Positions 27,059-36,141 of a stretch of DNA of 44,003 nucleotides are shown here, one piece after another (the stretch's first letter is position 1; the number at the start of each line of letters is the position of its first letter). The notes beneath the pieces were generated by a model, which was not told the DNA's origin, did no database searches, and saw only the letters and a list, made by a program, of their open reading frames with translations. Made by a program: the position numbers and the translations under genes. The stretch comes from M55B112 sp040880545. Its GTDB lineage: Bacteria > Bacteroidota > Bacteroidia > Bacteroidales > GCA-2748055. The DNA is taken from contig JBBDIE010000036.1 of the NCBI GenBank assembly GCA_040880545.1, positions 1 through 44,003 on the forward strand, read 5' to 3'.

Positions 27059-27880
27059 TCAAATGAATTTCACACCGATTATCAGGACATCATCCACTTG
27101 TTTATAGTCCCCTTTCCATTTATAGAACTCGGATAGTAATTTCTGCTTCTGTATTACAAGGTCTTCACCGGAAATTTTCTCCAGGAGTTGTTTGAATGGT
27201 CCGTACTTGAACTTTTTGTTGTGTGGTCCGCCAAACTGATCGGGGTATCCGTCGGAAAAGATGAATACCATATCATCAGAAATAAGTTTAAGGTTATGGT
27301 TTGTGAAAGATTCTTCTTCTACAGCATTGATCCCTACCGGCATTTTATTTGCCTTGATCTCAGTAAGTTTCCCATCTCTTATATGGTACAAGGGATTATG
27401 GGCTCCGGAATATTGGAGTTCACCAGTATCTTCATTGAATACCAGCAAAGCCATATCCATGGCATCCTTGTTCTCGTCTTCGGAGCCATTTTGATGAAGC
27501 GCTTTCATTACCCGCTCTCTCAGTAGGTTAAGAATCCTGCTAGCCTTCCAGGGGCCACGGCCACCCATTATATCATTCAGAAAGGATGCACCCATGATAC
27601 TCATCAGGGCGCCTGGAACACCATGTCCGGTGCAATCTCCCGCAGCCAGGATAATACATTCTTCTATTTTCGTACAATAATAAAAATCACCGCTTACCAC
27701 ATCACGGGGCAAGTACAATATAAAATATTCGTTCAGCGTCCTGTCAAGGAATTTGGGGTCCGGCAGAATGGCACGTTGAATAAAACTGGCATATTTAATA
27801 CTTGCATTCAACTCTTTTCGCTGAACAAGTAATTCTTCCATGGAAAGAGGGCTTATATGCTCATGTTTGACATTCAACAT
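27059..27880 (-). CDS. Cytosolic SpoIIE-type PP2C serine/threonine phosphatase
   Basis: From ATG 27880 the product has 273 residues; a GTG at 27895, immediately after an in-frame stop, would add five. A short N-terminal helix (ELLVQRKELNASIKYASFIQRA) leads into a full SpoIIE/PP2C catalytic domain. The metal-binding Asp residues lie in VVSGDFYY, AAGDCTGHGVPGA, FSDGYPDQFGG and the closing VDDVLIIGV. There is no signal peptide, membrane helix or sensor domain. It is closely similar in motif and order to the catalytic end of the large membrane phosphatase encoded just upstream (63-bp gap), so the pair looks like a duplication in which one copy lost or never gained the sensor. Substrates in the family are phosphorylated STAS- or SiaC-like proteins. 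Confidence 0.9.
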   Translation of the reverse strand: MLNVKHEHISPLSMEELLVQRKELNASIKYASFIQRAILPDPKFLDRTLNEYFILYLPRDVVSGDFYYCTKIEECIILAAGDCTGHGVPGALMSIMGASFLNDIMGGRGPWKASRILNLLRERVMKALHQNGSEDENKDAMDMALLVFNEDTGELQYSGAHNPLYHIRDGKLTEIKANKMPVGINAVEEESFTNHNLKLISDDMVFIFSDGYPDQFGGPHNKKFKYGPFKQLLEKISGEDLVIQKQKLLSEFYKWKGDYKQVDDVLIIGVKFI

Positions 27881-27943
27881 ATCTTTATCTGTCACTTATG
27901 TGTTTATCATTAACAAAGTTGGAAAGGGGCATAACCGATTTAA

Positions 27944-30900
27944 CTATATTTTAATACCAATCACCAAAATATCATCAATCTGACTGATATCTCCCATCCA
28001 GGAAACAAGTTCGTTTTCAAGTTTATCCCTTTGCTTATCCATAGGTAATTCCTGAATTTCCAACAGTAAATTCTTAAAATTCTTGGACATAAATTTCTTT
28101 CCGGATGGTCCGCCAAACTGATCTACAAAGCCGTCTGAGAAAAGATAAATAGTTGCATCTCCTTCATTCAGAATTGTAGAGTTGAAGTTATGGTCCTTTT
28201 CAGATATTCCGATGGGCATATGATCTGCCCTGATCTGGTATAATAGATAGGTATTATTATGCACTGTACCTCTTTCCAGTTCCAACATGTCACCTTTGCT
28301 TAACCTGGACTTTTCTTCAGTTTTCAATTTCCGGACTACATAAAGCGGGTTGTATGCACCGGAGTACTGAATTGAGCTTGCATTCTTATCAATGGAGACC
28401 ATGGCAAGGTCCATCCCATCCTTGGTGGATTCATCCATGCTCTTACCCGTCTGTCTGAGTGAAGTAATTACATGTGATCTGAGCGCATCCAGAATTTTAT
28501 TTGTCTCCGAAACGCCCGATTTGATTACAATCTCATCCAGGAATGAGATTCCGAGCATACTCATAAATGCACCAGGTACGCCATGTCCGGTACAATCAGC
28601 CGCAACAATAAATACTTTGCCCTGATTACTTCCGAACCAATAGAAATCACCACTTACAATATCCCTTGGCCTGAAAAGTATAAAGTGCTCCAGTCCGTGA
28701 TTTGTAAGCATTTTGTCCGGAGGAAGCAATGCTCGTTGAATCCGGCTGGCATATTCAATGCTGTCTGTCAGCTCCTCTTTCTGTTTCCTGATCTCAGCGG
28801 TCCTTTCCTGGATGATTCCCTCCAGCCGGATATTTTCGTTTTTAAGACGGCGGGTATAAAGTACGATGATGATATAAACGGTTAGTACCGCTGCAATTAT
28901 ATATAAAAGAAAAGCAACAAAAGAAAGATACCAGGGTCTCAGGATCACAAAGGAAAATGTATCTTCCAGACTTACATCATTGTATATATTCTTCGCTTTT
29001 ATCCTGAAGGTATAATTTCCATGTGGCAGGTTGGTGAAATCCTGATACAATACATTTTCCCAATCTGACCATTCTTTGGAAAAACCTGTAAGAAAATAAC
29101 TGAATTCAAGTTTATCTTCCTGGTCGAAATAGGGAGAACTCCATCTGAACTGAATGTTGTTATTGGAATATTTTATTTGTGGAATGGATCCGGGGTCCTG
29201 CACAGTAGTTATTCTGAGATTCCCATTTTCATCTGTTTTGGTATATGCGCCATTGAAAATAGTAGTATCTGAGATTATAATTACCTTCCTTAACAAGGCG
29301 GAAAAATCACTCTCAATAATGGGGATTTCTTTGCTGAACTTATACAGTTTCTTGGATCTCGAAAACCATACTTCTCTTCCATTGATGGAGTGAAAATCAT
29401 CTGTAGAGAAATCCTCCAATCCAAAAAATGGCGTAGTTACAGGGTTGTATTTTCCACCCTCATCCGGTACAAGTAAGCGAATCATTTCACCCTGAATACT
29501 GTTTTTAAAACTCAACCAGATCGCACCCTCAGTATCTTTGTATAATTTAAGAATGGCATTTTCACCCTCGGGCAGATAACTGTTCAGTACAGAGTCTTTT
29601 TCAAAACTTAATGTATCATTTTTTTTGTCGGGCACATAGATACCATCGATGGTCCCGATATACAACTTTTTATCAATGTTAAAGACGTAATTGTCGCCCA
29701 TACTTGGTAATCCGTCACTGGTATCAAAAAATTCAGGAATGGCAGTTGTATCATCCGGATTTATCCTTGCAATACCGACAAGATCTGTACCGAACCAGAG
29801 ATATTGATCACCATCAAAAGCTAGAGATCGGATTTTGTCTTTTAGTTTTGACCTGACATAATCCTGGTTCCAGGCACCGTTCCTGTAGGTAAGATAATTA
29901 ATGGAAGATTCTCTGCCTACAAAAATCCGGTTTTGCCGGTAAGGATCCTGTAAAACTGCAAATCCGTTTAATTCCATATCCTCAGCTTTGCTGACATTCA
30001 AAAGCTGGTCGTCGATAGTTACAGTTTTACCGTTTTTATGTATTTGCTGCAAACCGCCGGCTCCAATGGCTAGTAATACATCTTCACTATTCGGTAGTTT
30101 GAATTTCTGAAATTCCCATACCTCCCTGTTGGTGGACCCCACAGGTTCAAAACTATTGAATCCGGCTCGCTCAGTTAACCGGTATATCCCCGATGTAGTT
30201 CCTATATATAGTATATTATCAAGCGATTCAATGGCCGTGATCAACCCTTGAAAACCATGATCTTCATTAAAACTGCGCAAGGGACTGCTTATTCCGATTT
30301 TCGCAACACCAAATCCCAATGCTGACCATACAAACGGATAAGGATAGTTTCCGGGGTTCTGATAAGAGAGATAAATATTTTCATCTTGCAAACCGGCAAA
30401 TTTGGAAATAATTTCCCGGATTTCACCCTCCCGTGATACAACCACCAATCCACCACCTATGGTTGAAACAAGAAAGTTCCCGTTGGAAAGCTCCAGAATA
30501 TGTGTGATGAAATTTTTATTTAGATAACTGTTTGTTTCAGAGGCAGCAAAATCGGTATCCACCTCCCCGGTACGTGTATTGTACAAGCTAAGACCGTATC
30601 CGGGTGTACCAATTATCAGCTTCTCCTCATCAAATGCAGTTAGTCCGTATATATCTTTCTGGATATAATAATCTCCCCCCGGAACATTAACAATGGAATC
30701 CCTGACGTCTGAATGAATCAGCACTTCCACCAAACCCCTGTTAAATGTGCCCACGAAAAACCTTTTATCGACATAAAAGCCAAAAAGACTATGATCGGGA
30801 GATCTATATGTTGTTAGTTCATTGGTATTTTCCGAATAAATGAAGATGCTCCGCATACTGTAGAAGATTACCTCATCTTCAGTTGTGTAAATTTTCCATA

Positions 30901-31294
30901 CATCTGCAAATGATCTGTCTGCACTATCCAGAAAAGGTACCAGTGAAACATAATGTATTTCACCTGACTGATCGGGAGCCAGGTAACCGAATTCCTGTAC
31001 AGCTCCAACAAAGATGGTTCCGTTTTCTGATTTTGCCAGGGATCTTACACTGCTGTTGTTAGCAATTGGAATAGTTCTCCATTCACTACCGTCATATTCC
31101 AGTACACCGTTGTCATCATTTCCAACATAGAGAATACCACGATTGTCCTGTATAATTGTCCAGTTTATTTCTTTTCCATGGGTAATAGTTGGCGGATAGT
31201 TTATTACCGGGGGTATGCCTTGCTGCATTAACTGTCCATGTAATTGGAATACAAGTAAAGTTGCAGGAAGTAGTATGTATAATTTTCTGATCAT
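27944..31294 (-). CDS. Membrane sensor phosphatase: beta-propeller, Y_Y_Y domain and SpoIIE-type PP2C output
   Basis: The 1116-residue protein has a signal peptide (1-20, ending LHGQ) and a periplasmic propeller-like region of two-component-regulator type (about 25-690, recurring WxxxxDxGxLYxG-like blades). A Y_Y_Y domain follows (about 695-780: LEFSYFLTGFSKEWSDWE, FRIKAKNIYND), then one membrane helix (about 787-812), a coiled coil and a cytosolic SpoIIE phosphatase (about 860-1116). Catalytic motifs are IVSGDFYW, AADCTGHGVPGAF, FSDGFVDQFGG and IDDILVIG. It resembles hybrid two-component sensors but with a phosphatase as output, linking an external signal to dephosphorylation of a regulator. 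It is the first gene of a likely operon with the cytosolic phosphatase and the OLD-like ATPase, and is divergent from the C25 peptidase gene. Confidence 0.9.
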   Translation of the reverse strand: MIRKLYILLPATLLVFQLHGQLMQQGIPPVINYPPTITHGKEINWTIIQDNRGILYVGNDDNGVLEYDGSEWRTIPIANNSSVRSLAKSENGTIFVGAVQEFGYLAPDQSGEIHYVSLVPFLDSADRSFADVWKIYTTEDEVIFYSMRSIFIYSENTNELTTYRSPDHSLFGFYVDKRFFVGTFNRGLVEVLIHSDVRDSIVNVPGGDYYIQKDIYGLTAFDEEKLIIGTPGYGLSLYNTRTGEVDTDFAASETNSYLNKNFITHILELSNGNFLVSTIGGGLVVVSREGEIREIISKFAGLQDENIYLSYQNPGNYPYPFVWSALGFGVAKIGISSPLRSFNEDHGFQGLITAIESLDNILYIGTTSGIYRLTERAGFNSFEPVGSTNREVWEFQKFKLPNSEDVLLAIGAGGLQQIHKNGKTVTIDDQLLNVSKAEDMELNGFAVLQDPYRQNRIFVGRESSINYLTYRNGAWNQDYVRSKLKDKIRSLAFDGDQYLWFGTDLVGIARINPDDTTAIPEFFDTSDGLPSMGDNYVFNIDKKLYIGTIDGIYVPDKKNDTLSFEKDSVLNSYLPEGENAILKLYKDTEGAIWLSFKNSIQGEMIRLLVPDEGGKYNPVTTPFFGLEDFSTDDFHSINGREVWFSRSKKLYKFSKEIPIIESDFSALLRKVIIISDTTIFNGAYTKTDENGNLRITTVQDPGSIPQIKYSNNNIQFRWSSPYFDQEDKLEFSYFLTGFSKEWSDWENVLYQDFTNLPHGNYTFRIKAKNIYNDVSLEDTFSFVILRPWYLSFVAFLLYIIAAVLTVYIIIVLYTRRLKNENIRLEGIIQERTAEIRKQKEELTDSIEYASRIQRALLPPDKMLTNHGLEHFILFRPRDIVSGDFYWFGSNQGKVFIVAADCTGHGVPGAFMSMLGISFLDEIVIKSGVSETNKILDALRSHVITSLRQTGKSMDESTKDGMDLAMVSIDKNASSIQYSGAYNPLYVVRKLKTEEKSRLSKGDMLELERGTVHNNTYLLYQIRADHMPIGISEKDHNFNSTILNEGDATIYLFSDGFVDQFGGPSGKKFMSKNFKNLLLEIQELPMDKQRDKLENELVSWMGDISQIDDILVIGIKI

Positions 31295-31435
31295 TGATCT
31301 GGTCTGATTTGAGCAATCTAAAATATTGAAAATATGTCTAACTCACGAAATATTTTAAAATTAATTTTTCCTGTACGCAACCTTATGCCTATTGAATGGT
31401 TTTTAACTTAGCGGACAAAACAATCAAAATTTGGC

Positions 31436-31443
31436 TAAATTTG
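31436..31443 (+). promoter_or_regulatory. Candidate -7 promoter element (TAAATTTG) of the C25 peptidase gene
   Basis: TAAATTTG matches TAnnTTTG exactly. It ends 13 bases before the ATG at 31457, giving a very short leader if used. No TTG is seen at the usual -33 distance. Confidence 0.35.
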
Positions 31444-31456
31444 TGAATACAGCTTC

Positions 31457-34400
31457 ATGAGATCACTGATAAAGCATAGCGATATACTGTTATTTATGGT
31501 ACTCTTTTTTGTACCTGTTTTACTGGTTACGGGGCAAACAAAATATTCGCTGCCAGACGGAGAGGACTATGCCGATATTACAATTTCATCCGGGGATATT
31601 GCCGGCCGCTATGGAATTTCAAGCTTTTCATATGAGGAAGTGGAAAACATTTCAGGAAAATACCTGAAATTATCCGTTCCGGGGGCTTTTCCATCCGGAA
31701 TACCTGGGACACCCCAGTTACCTGTGTTTTCAGAACTAGTTGAGGCAGATACTGCTTTTAATTATAAATTGGTGATCCATTCCCTGGATTCTGTTGTCAT
31801 TGAGCTGAATGTTGAATTCACCGGATATCAGATTTTTCCTGCTCAGGCTTCGGTACAGAAAGGAATCGATACTTCCCACCCTTCATTTATTGGATACCCT
31901 GCATTGAACCAGCAGGCCAGTGGGGAGCAACAATCGATGATTAGCCTGGAACAGGAAGGAACAATGAGGGGAGTTGCCATTGCCAGGATCCAGTTCAATC
32001 CGTTTCACTTAGATCCGGATCATAATCTCCTGACCATCTACCATAATATTGATTTTTCTCTTATACCCACTGATTACCAGTTTGAATCCACAGAAATCAG
32101 GTCAGAACCCTTCAGGAGAGCCATCTCTTCGATTGTTCGTAATGATGAACAGGGCTCTCTAAAAAGACTTGTGAAAGATGAACCGGTAACAATGGTAATA
32201 CTGTCAGATACCTTGTTCAGGAATTCGTTACAGCCATTGATTCAATGGAAGAAGGAAAAGGGAATCAGAATCATTGAAGCGTACACTACGGATCCCCAAG
32301 TGGGAAGTACCTACCAGGAGATCAGGAATTTTATGTTCAACATGTATACCAATCCCCCCGCAGGTTATGCTCCTCCTTCATATCTTCTGATTGCTGGAGA
32401 TGTGGAGCATGTACCGGTATCTCAGCCTTCGGGGCAGATAACAGATCTCTACTACACAACGTTTGACGGTGCCGGCGATTATCTACCTGAAATTTTCCAC
32501 GGAAGGATATCTGTGAAAAACGACACACAACTTACCAATGTGATCGATAAGATCCTCATGTATGAAAAATACGATTTTCCGGATCCTTCATTTCTGAACA
32601 GGACCATATTAATTGCCGGGTATGACGGTAGTTACGGGCCGGTACACGGTAATGGCCAGATTAATTATGCAGCCAATTATTATTTCAATGAAGGAAATGG
32701 TATAGATGCCGGTGTATATCTCCATCCGGAAGCAAGTAATCTGGACCATCAAATAAGGGTTGATATTTCTGAAGGTGCTGCCCTGGTCAATTATACAGGG
32801 CATGGAGAATACTACGGATGGCTGGATCCCTCTTTCAGGCTGCAGCATCTGGATACAATGAAAAATTATTTTAAGTATCCGTTGATGATTGGTAATGGAT
32901 GTAAGACCAATCAGTTCAACCTTTCGGGTACGGATTGCTTTGCTGAGGCAATACTTAAACTGAAGGATCGTGGCGCAGTAGGTTACATCGGCGGGACAAA
33001 TGACTCTTACTGGGATGAGGACTATTACTGGTCGGTGGGAGTGGGGCCTATAACATCACAGCCGGATTATAATTCAACCACCTTTGGTTATTATGATAAG
33101 CTGTTCCATCTCGGTAAAGAACCTGTTGAAGAATGGTCACCTAGTTTTGGTGAGATGATATTTGCAGGAAATATGACCGTACAGCAAAGTACATCCACCA
33201 AAAAGAAGTATTACTGGGAGATTTACCAGATTATGGGTGATCCCAGCCTGGTACCCTGGTTCAGGGAGCCGGCGAATCTTCCTGTAGACTTTCCGGTGAA
33301 CATTCCGCTGGATGCTACCCAGGTTAGTATAAGGGCATCTGCCTACGATTATATAGCCATCTCCGCCCATGGAACTTTAATCGATGCGATGCATGCTGAT
33401 AAGTTTGGTCAGGCATACCTGGAGATCCCAGCATCACTGGAGGAAGGAAATCTCACACTAGTTGTAACCGGCGATCATCGCCAACCCTTTATGGATACTA
33501 TTTATAGGGGCAGTAGCCGCAGAGGGTATATTGAACTGGCAGAATATATGTTGAACCAGGAATCTGTCAGTATGGATCAGCAGATTTCCCAGGGTGAGCA
33601 TTTTTCACTGAACCTTCAATTGGTGAACAAGAGCGACAGGTTGTTTCATTCCAGTGAACTGGTGTTACGGTGTCACGATGATTTTGTAATGATTTTGGAT
33701 TCACTGGCTGTTACCGGTGTTATTAATCCCGGAGATTCAATCACATTAAATAATGTATTCAGGGTCGGTGTAAACGATTCTCTGGCAGATATGACTCCGT
33801 TCACCCTGGCAATTCATAAATCATCCAATGATCAAGGAAATGTGCTCTACCTGAAGGAGGTTGTACATTCAGCCGCACTCTCCTCCAAAGGAATTACCTG
33901 GGAGGACAGAACCCATGGCAACGGTAACAGAATCATTGAACCCGGGGAGCAACTATTATTTTCATGGAATATAAAAAATTCAGGGAGCTACAAGTCCGAT
34001 TCCCTTAAAATAGCACCTAATACAGGAACTGAAATGCTATTTTCAGGATTTTCATCAGTAAATTTTGCGGGAATCCAACCCGGTGAGACAAAAGCATTGC
34101 AGTTTAAAGCTGAAATTCAAAATACCCAATCGCTACCGGCAGCATACCGACTTAAATTATCGGTTTCAAATCGGGCAGAAGATATCAGCGATAGTGTTTT
34201 TATTGCTTTCAACAGACATTATGAAGACTTTTCCACAGGTGATCTCTCATCCTTCAATTGGAAAAGCTCCGCTGTCAGTTGGCGACCCGATTCCCTGGTA
34301 TTCAGCGGAGCTCCTTATTCGTTACGTTCCGGAAATATTTCTCACAGTGCCAGTACCTCGGTTCTGATAGAGTTTGAAACCAAGGTAGTTGATTCAGTAG

Positions 34401-35545
34401 TTTTTGATTACAATGTATCTTCTGAGTATGGGTACGATTTTTTTAAATTTTTTGTGGATAGTGGCCTGGTCGGGAATTGGTCGGGCGAAACCGGATGGCA
34501 GCAGTTTACACACCAGCTTCAACCGGGCAAGCACCAGCTGGAATGGAGATACCAGAAAGACAGCAATACCATTGGAGGAAAGGATGCTGCCTGGATCGAT
34601 AACATCGTATTTCCGGCGAATTTATTCGACAGCCTGGATATGGCTGTTTTGAAACTGATTCTGCCAATTTCCGGTAAGTCACTTGGTGGAGATGAAATAG
34701 TGAAAATCGAGGTGATGAATTCCGGAAAGGATACCGTAGCAGGATTCACAGCGGCATACAAATTTGGAAATTCCCAATGGTTGGAGTATGAACATCCCGA
34801 ACTGGTGCTGCCAGGTCAGAACATTGAAATAATGTTTCCCGGAACCATTAATATGCAAGGAATCGAGACTTATGGTATAACAGTCGCTATACGTGCTGAT
34901 GGTGATGCATTCCCGGGTAATGATACCGTCCTATTCATGGTTGACCATTATGCATTTCCCGACCTGTCCCTGGAACATGCAGGTATGGATAGTATATCCG
35001 GAATTTATACCAATTTGATGGCACTGGTAGCTAATGAAGGAAATAATTTCATAGAAAATTTCAATTACACCATTCTGTTAGATAATGAATTCTTACGTTC
35101 CGGCGTTACCTCGATCAATCTTGAACCGGGTCAAGTAACTGAGCTTTCCATCCCGCTGATCCGTGAAAATGATAAGAACATTGATTTCGGATGGCATGAT
35201 TATGAGATATTTTCAAAACCGGACAGTGTGGATGCTAACAACAGACTGAATGGAACAATTTTCTGGAATGTTCAATCCATCCACCATGAGGGTCAGGAAT
35301 CTGTTAGAATTTATCCCAATCCTGTAAATGGTTATTTCTGGATTGAAATACCTCCTGCAACTCAGAAGCCTGTAACAGTTGGTTTTTATACACTGGATGG
35401 GAAAAAGATCATTTCAGATGTTATTCATTCAGACAAACAACAGTTCAATACAGCGATATTTAAATCTGAAGGAATATATATAGTTACGATCAGTAGTGGG
35501 AAAGGTAATATTATTTCAAACGGGAAAATAAGGATCAGTAAATAA
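31457..35545 (+). CDS. Secreted gingipain-like C25 cysteine peptidase with a T9SS type A domain
   Basis: The 1362-residue preproprotein has a signal peptide (1-27, ending VTGQ), a C25-type propeptide region (about 30-230) and a caspase-like C25 peptidase domain (about 235-620). The likely dyad is His449 in NYTGHGEYYGW and Cys482 in IGNGCKTNQF; their 33-residue spacing equals that of His211 and Cys244 in RgpB. Beta-rich and CARDB-like modules follow (about 620-1280), then a type A sorting domain (RIYPNPVNGYF) that marks it for T9SS export. Cleavage specificity cannot be read from the sequence. Members range from virulence gingipains to PorU, the sortase-like C25 protein; the presence of a sorting domain here argues against PorU. 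It stands alone as a transcript. Confidence 0.92.
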   Translation: MRSLIKHSDILLFMVLFFVPVLLVTGQTKYSLPDGEDYADITISSGDIAGRYGISSFSYEEVENISGKYLKLSVPGAFPSGIPGTPQLPVFSELVEADTAFNYKLVIHSLDSVVIELNVEFTGYQIFPAQASVQKGIDTSHPSFIGYPALNQQASGEQQSMISLEQEGTMRGVAIARIQFNPFHLDPDHNLLTIYHNIDFSLIPTDYQFESTEIRSEPFRRAISSIVRNDEQGSLKRLVKDEPVTMVILSDTLFRNSLQPLIQWKKEKGIRIIEAYTTDPQVGSTYQEIRNFMFNMYTNPPAGYAPPSYLLIAGDVEHVPVSQPSGQITDLYYTTFDGAGDYLPEIFHGRISVKNDTQLTNVIDKILMYEKYDFPDPSFLNRTILIAGYDGSYGPVHGNGQINYAANYYFNEGNGIDAGVYLHPEASNLDHQIRVDISEGAALVNYTGHGEYYGWLDPSFRLQHLDTMKNYFKYPLMIGNGCKTNQFNLSGTDCFAEAILKLKDRGAVGYIGGTNDSYWDEDYYWSVGVGPITSQPDYNSTTFGYYDKLFHLGKEPVEEWSPSFGEMIFAGNMTVQQSTSTKKKYYWEIYQIMGDPSLVPWFREPANLPVDFPVNIPLDATQVSIRASAYDYIAISAHGTLIDAMHADKFGQAYLEIPASLEEGNLTLVVTGDHRQPFMDTIYRGSSRRGYIELAEYMLNQESVSMDQQISQGEHFSLNLQLVNKSDRLFHSSELVLRCHDDFVMILDSLAVTGVINPGDSITLNNVFRVGVNDSLADMTPFTLAIHKSSNDQGNVLYLKEVVHSAALSSKGITWEDRTHGNGNRIIEPGEQLLFSWNIKNSGSYKSDSLKIAPNTGTEMLFSGFSSVNFAGIQPGETKALQFKAEIQNTQSLPAAYRLKLSVSNRAEDISDSVFIAFNRHYEDFSTGDLSSFNWKSSAVSWRPDSLVFSGAPYSLRSGNISHSASTSVLIEFETKVVDSVVFDYNVSSEYGYDFFKFFVDSGLVGNWSGETGWQQFTHQLQPGKHQLEWRYQKDSNTIGGKDAAWIDNIVFPANLFDSLDMAVLKLILPISGKSLGGDEIVKIEVMNSGKDTVAGFTAAYKFGNSQWLEYEHPELVLPGQNIEIMFPGTINMQGIETYGITVAIRADGDAFPGNDTVLFMVDHYAFPDLSLEHAGMDSISGIYTNLMALVANEGNNFIENFNYTILLDNEFLRSGVTSINLEPGQVTELSIPLIRENDKNIDFGWHDYEIFSKPDSVDANNRLNGTIFWNVQSIHHEGQESVRIYPNPVNGYFWIEIPPATQKPVTVGFYTLDGKKIISDVIHSDKQQFNTAIFKSEGIYIVTISSGKGNIISNGKIRISK

Positions 35546-35593
35546 CAGCACCCTGTCATCCATCCAGATACCTGAGCATGGTAATGGTGCGCT

Positions 35594-36028
35594 CTATTTT
35601 AGTCTGACATCCAGGGTGCCGGCCCGAATATAATAACAGGGGGAATAACAGTCTCCTGCTCCATTTACCACCTGGAGTTTATCACCATCTATGGCAATTA
35701 CAGGAACTCCATCCTTTTGATACGTTGCTTTTACAGCGTATTCTACACCTACTTCAGATAACAGTAAAAATTCTTCGGTCCAGGTTGTGTCAACATAGTC
35801 AATGACGCCGTCCTCATAATCCCCCTTGTAGAAAGTAAGAGGGACAAATGGATTTTCATCATCGATTGTAACGTATACGAAGAGATCTGCAGAATCAGGG
35901 ATAAATTCAAGACAATAATCACAGTCGATATAAAAATTAAGATCCTCCTGTTCGCATCCGGAAAATTTCACAGAAATAATCAGGAGAAGGAACAGGACCA
36001 GTCTGGTTATATATTTACCTTTTTTCAT
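35594..36028 (-). CDS. Cysteine-rich lipoprotein of unknown function
   Basis: The 144-residue product has a type II signal peptide (basic MKKGK start, hydrophobic core, lipobox FSGC with the lipidated Cys25). The acidic residues just after the cysteine (EQED) resemble the surface-export signals of Bacteroidota lipoproteins, so the protein may face outward; this is inference. The mature part is short and beta-like, with paired cysteines (CDYC and CYSPC) that could form disulfides. No family was recognised. It lies downstream of the ankyrin/barrel gene on the same strand (113-bp gap) and converges with the C25 peptidase gene. Confidence 0.75.
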   Translation of the reverse strand: MKKGKYITRLVLFLLLIISVKFSGCEQEDLNFYIDCDYCLEFIPDSADLFVYVTIDDENPFVPLTFYKGDYEDGVIDYVDTTWTEEFLLLSEVGVEYAVKATYQKDGVPVIAIDGDKLQVVNGAGDCYSPCYYIRAGTLDVRLK

Positions 36029-36141
36029 CTGGATTCAATACATTGGTTGCTTAAGATTCAAAAAATATCTGTACTTGCAGGAACACTTATACAATTTATT
36101 TATTGGTTGTGAATTTTAAATAATGCAAAATCGTATTAGTT

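Noticed and set aside
31457..35545. C25 peptidase as PorU, the T9SS sortase-like protein
   Set aside because: PorU-type proteins do not carry a type A sorting tail like the IYPNP domain seen here.
35549..35618. GCACCCTG and CAGGGTGC inverted pair between the C25 peptidase and lipoprotein genes, considered as a bidirectional terminator
   Set aside because: The arms are 54 bases apart and one lies inside the lipoprotein coding region; no T run follows.
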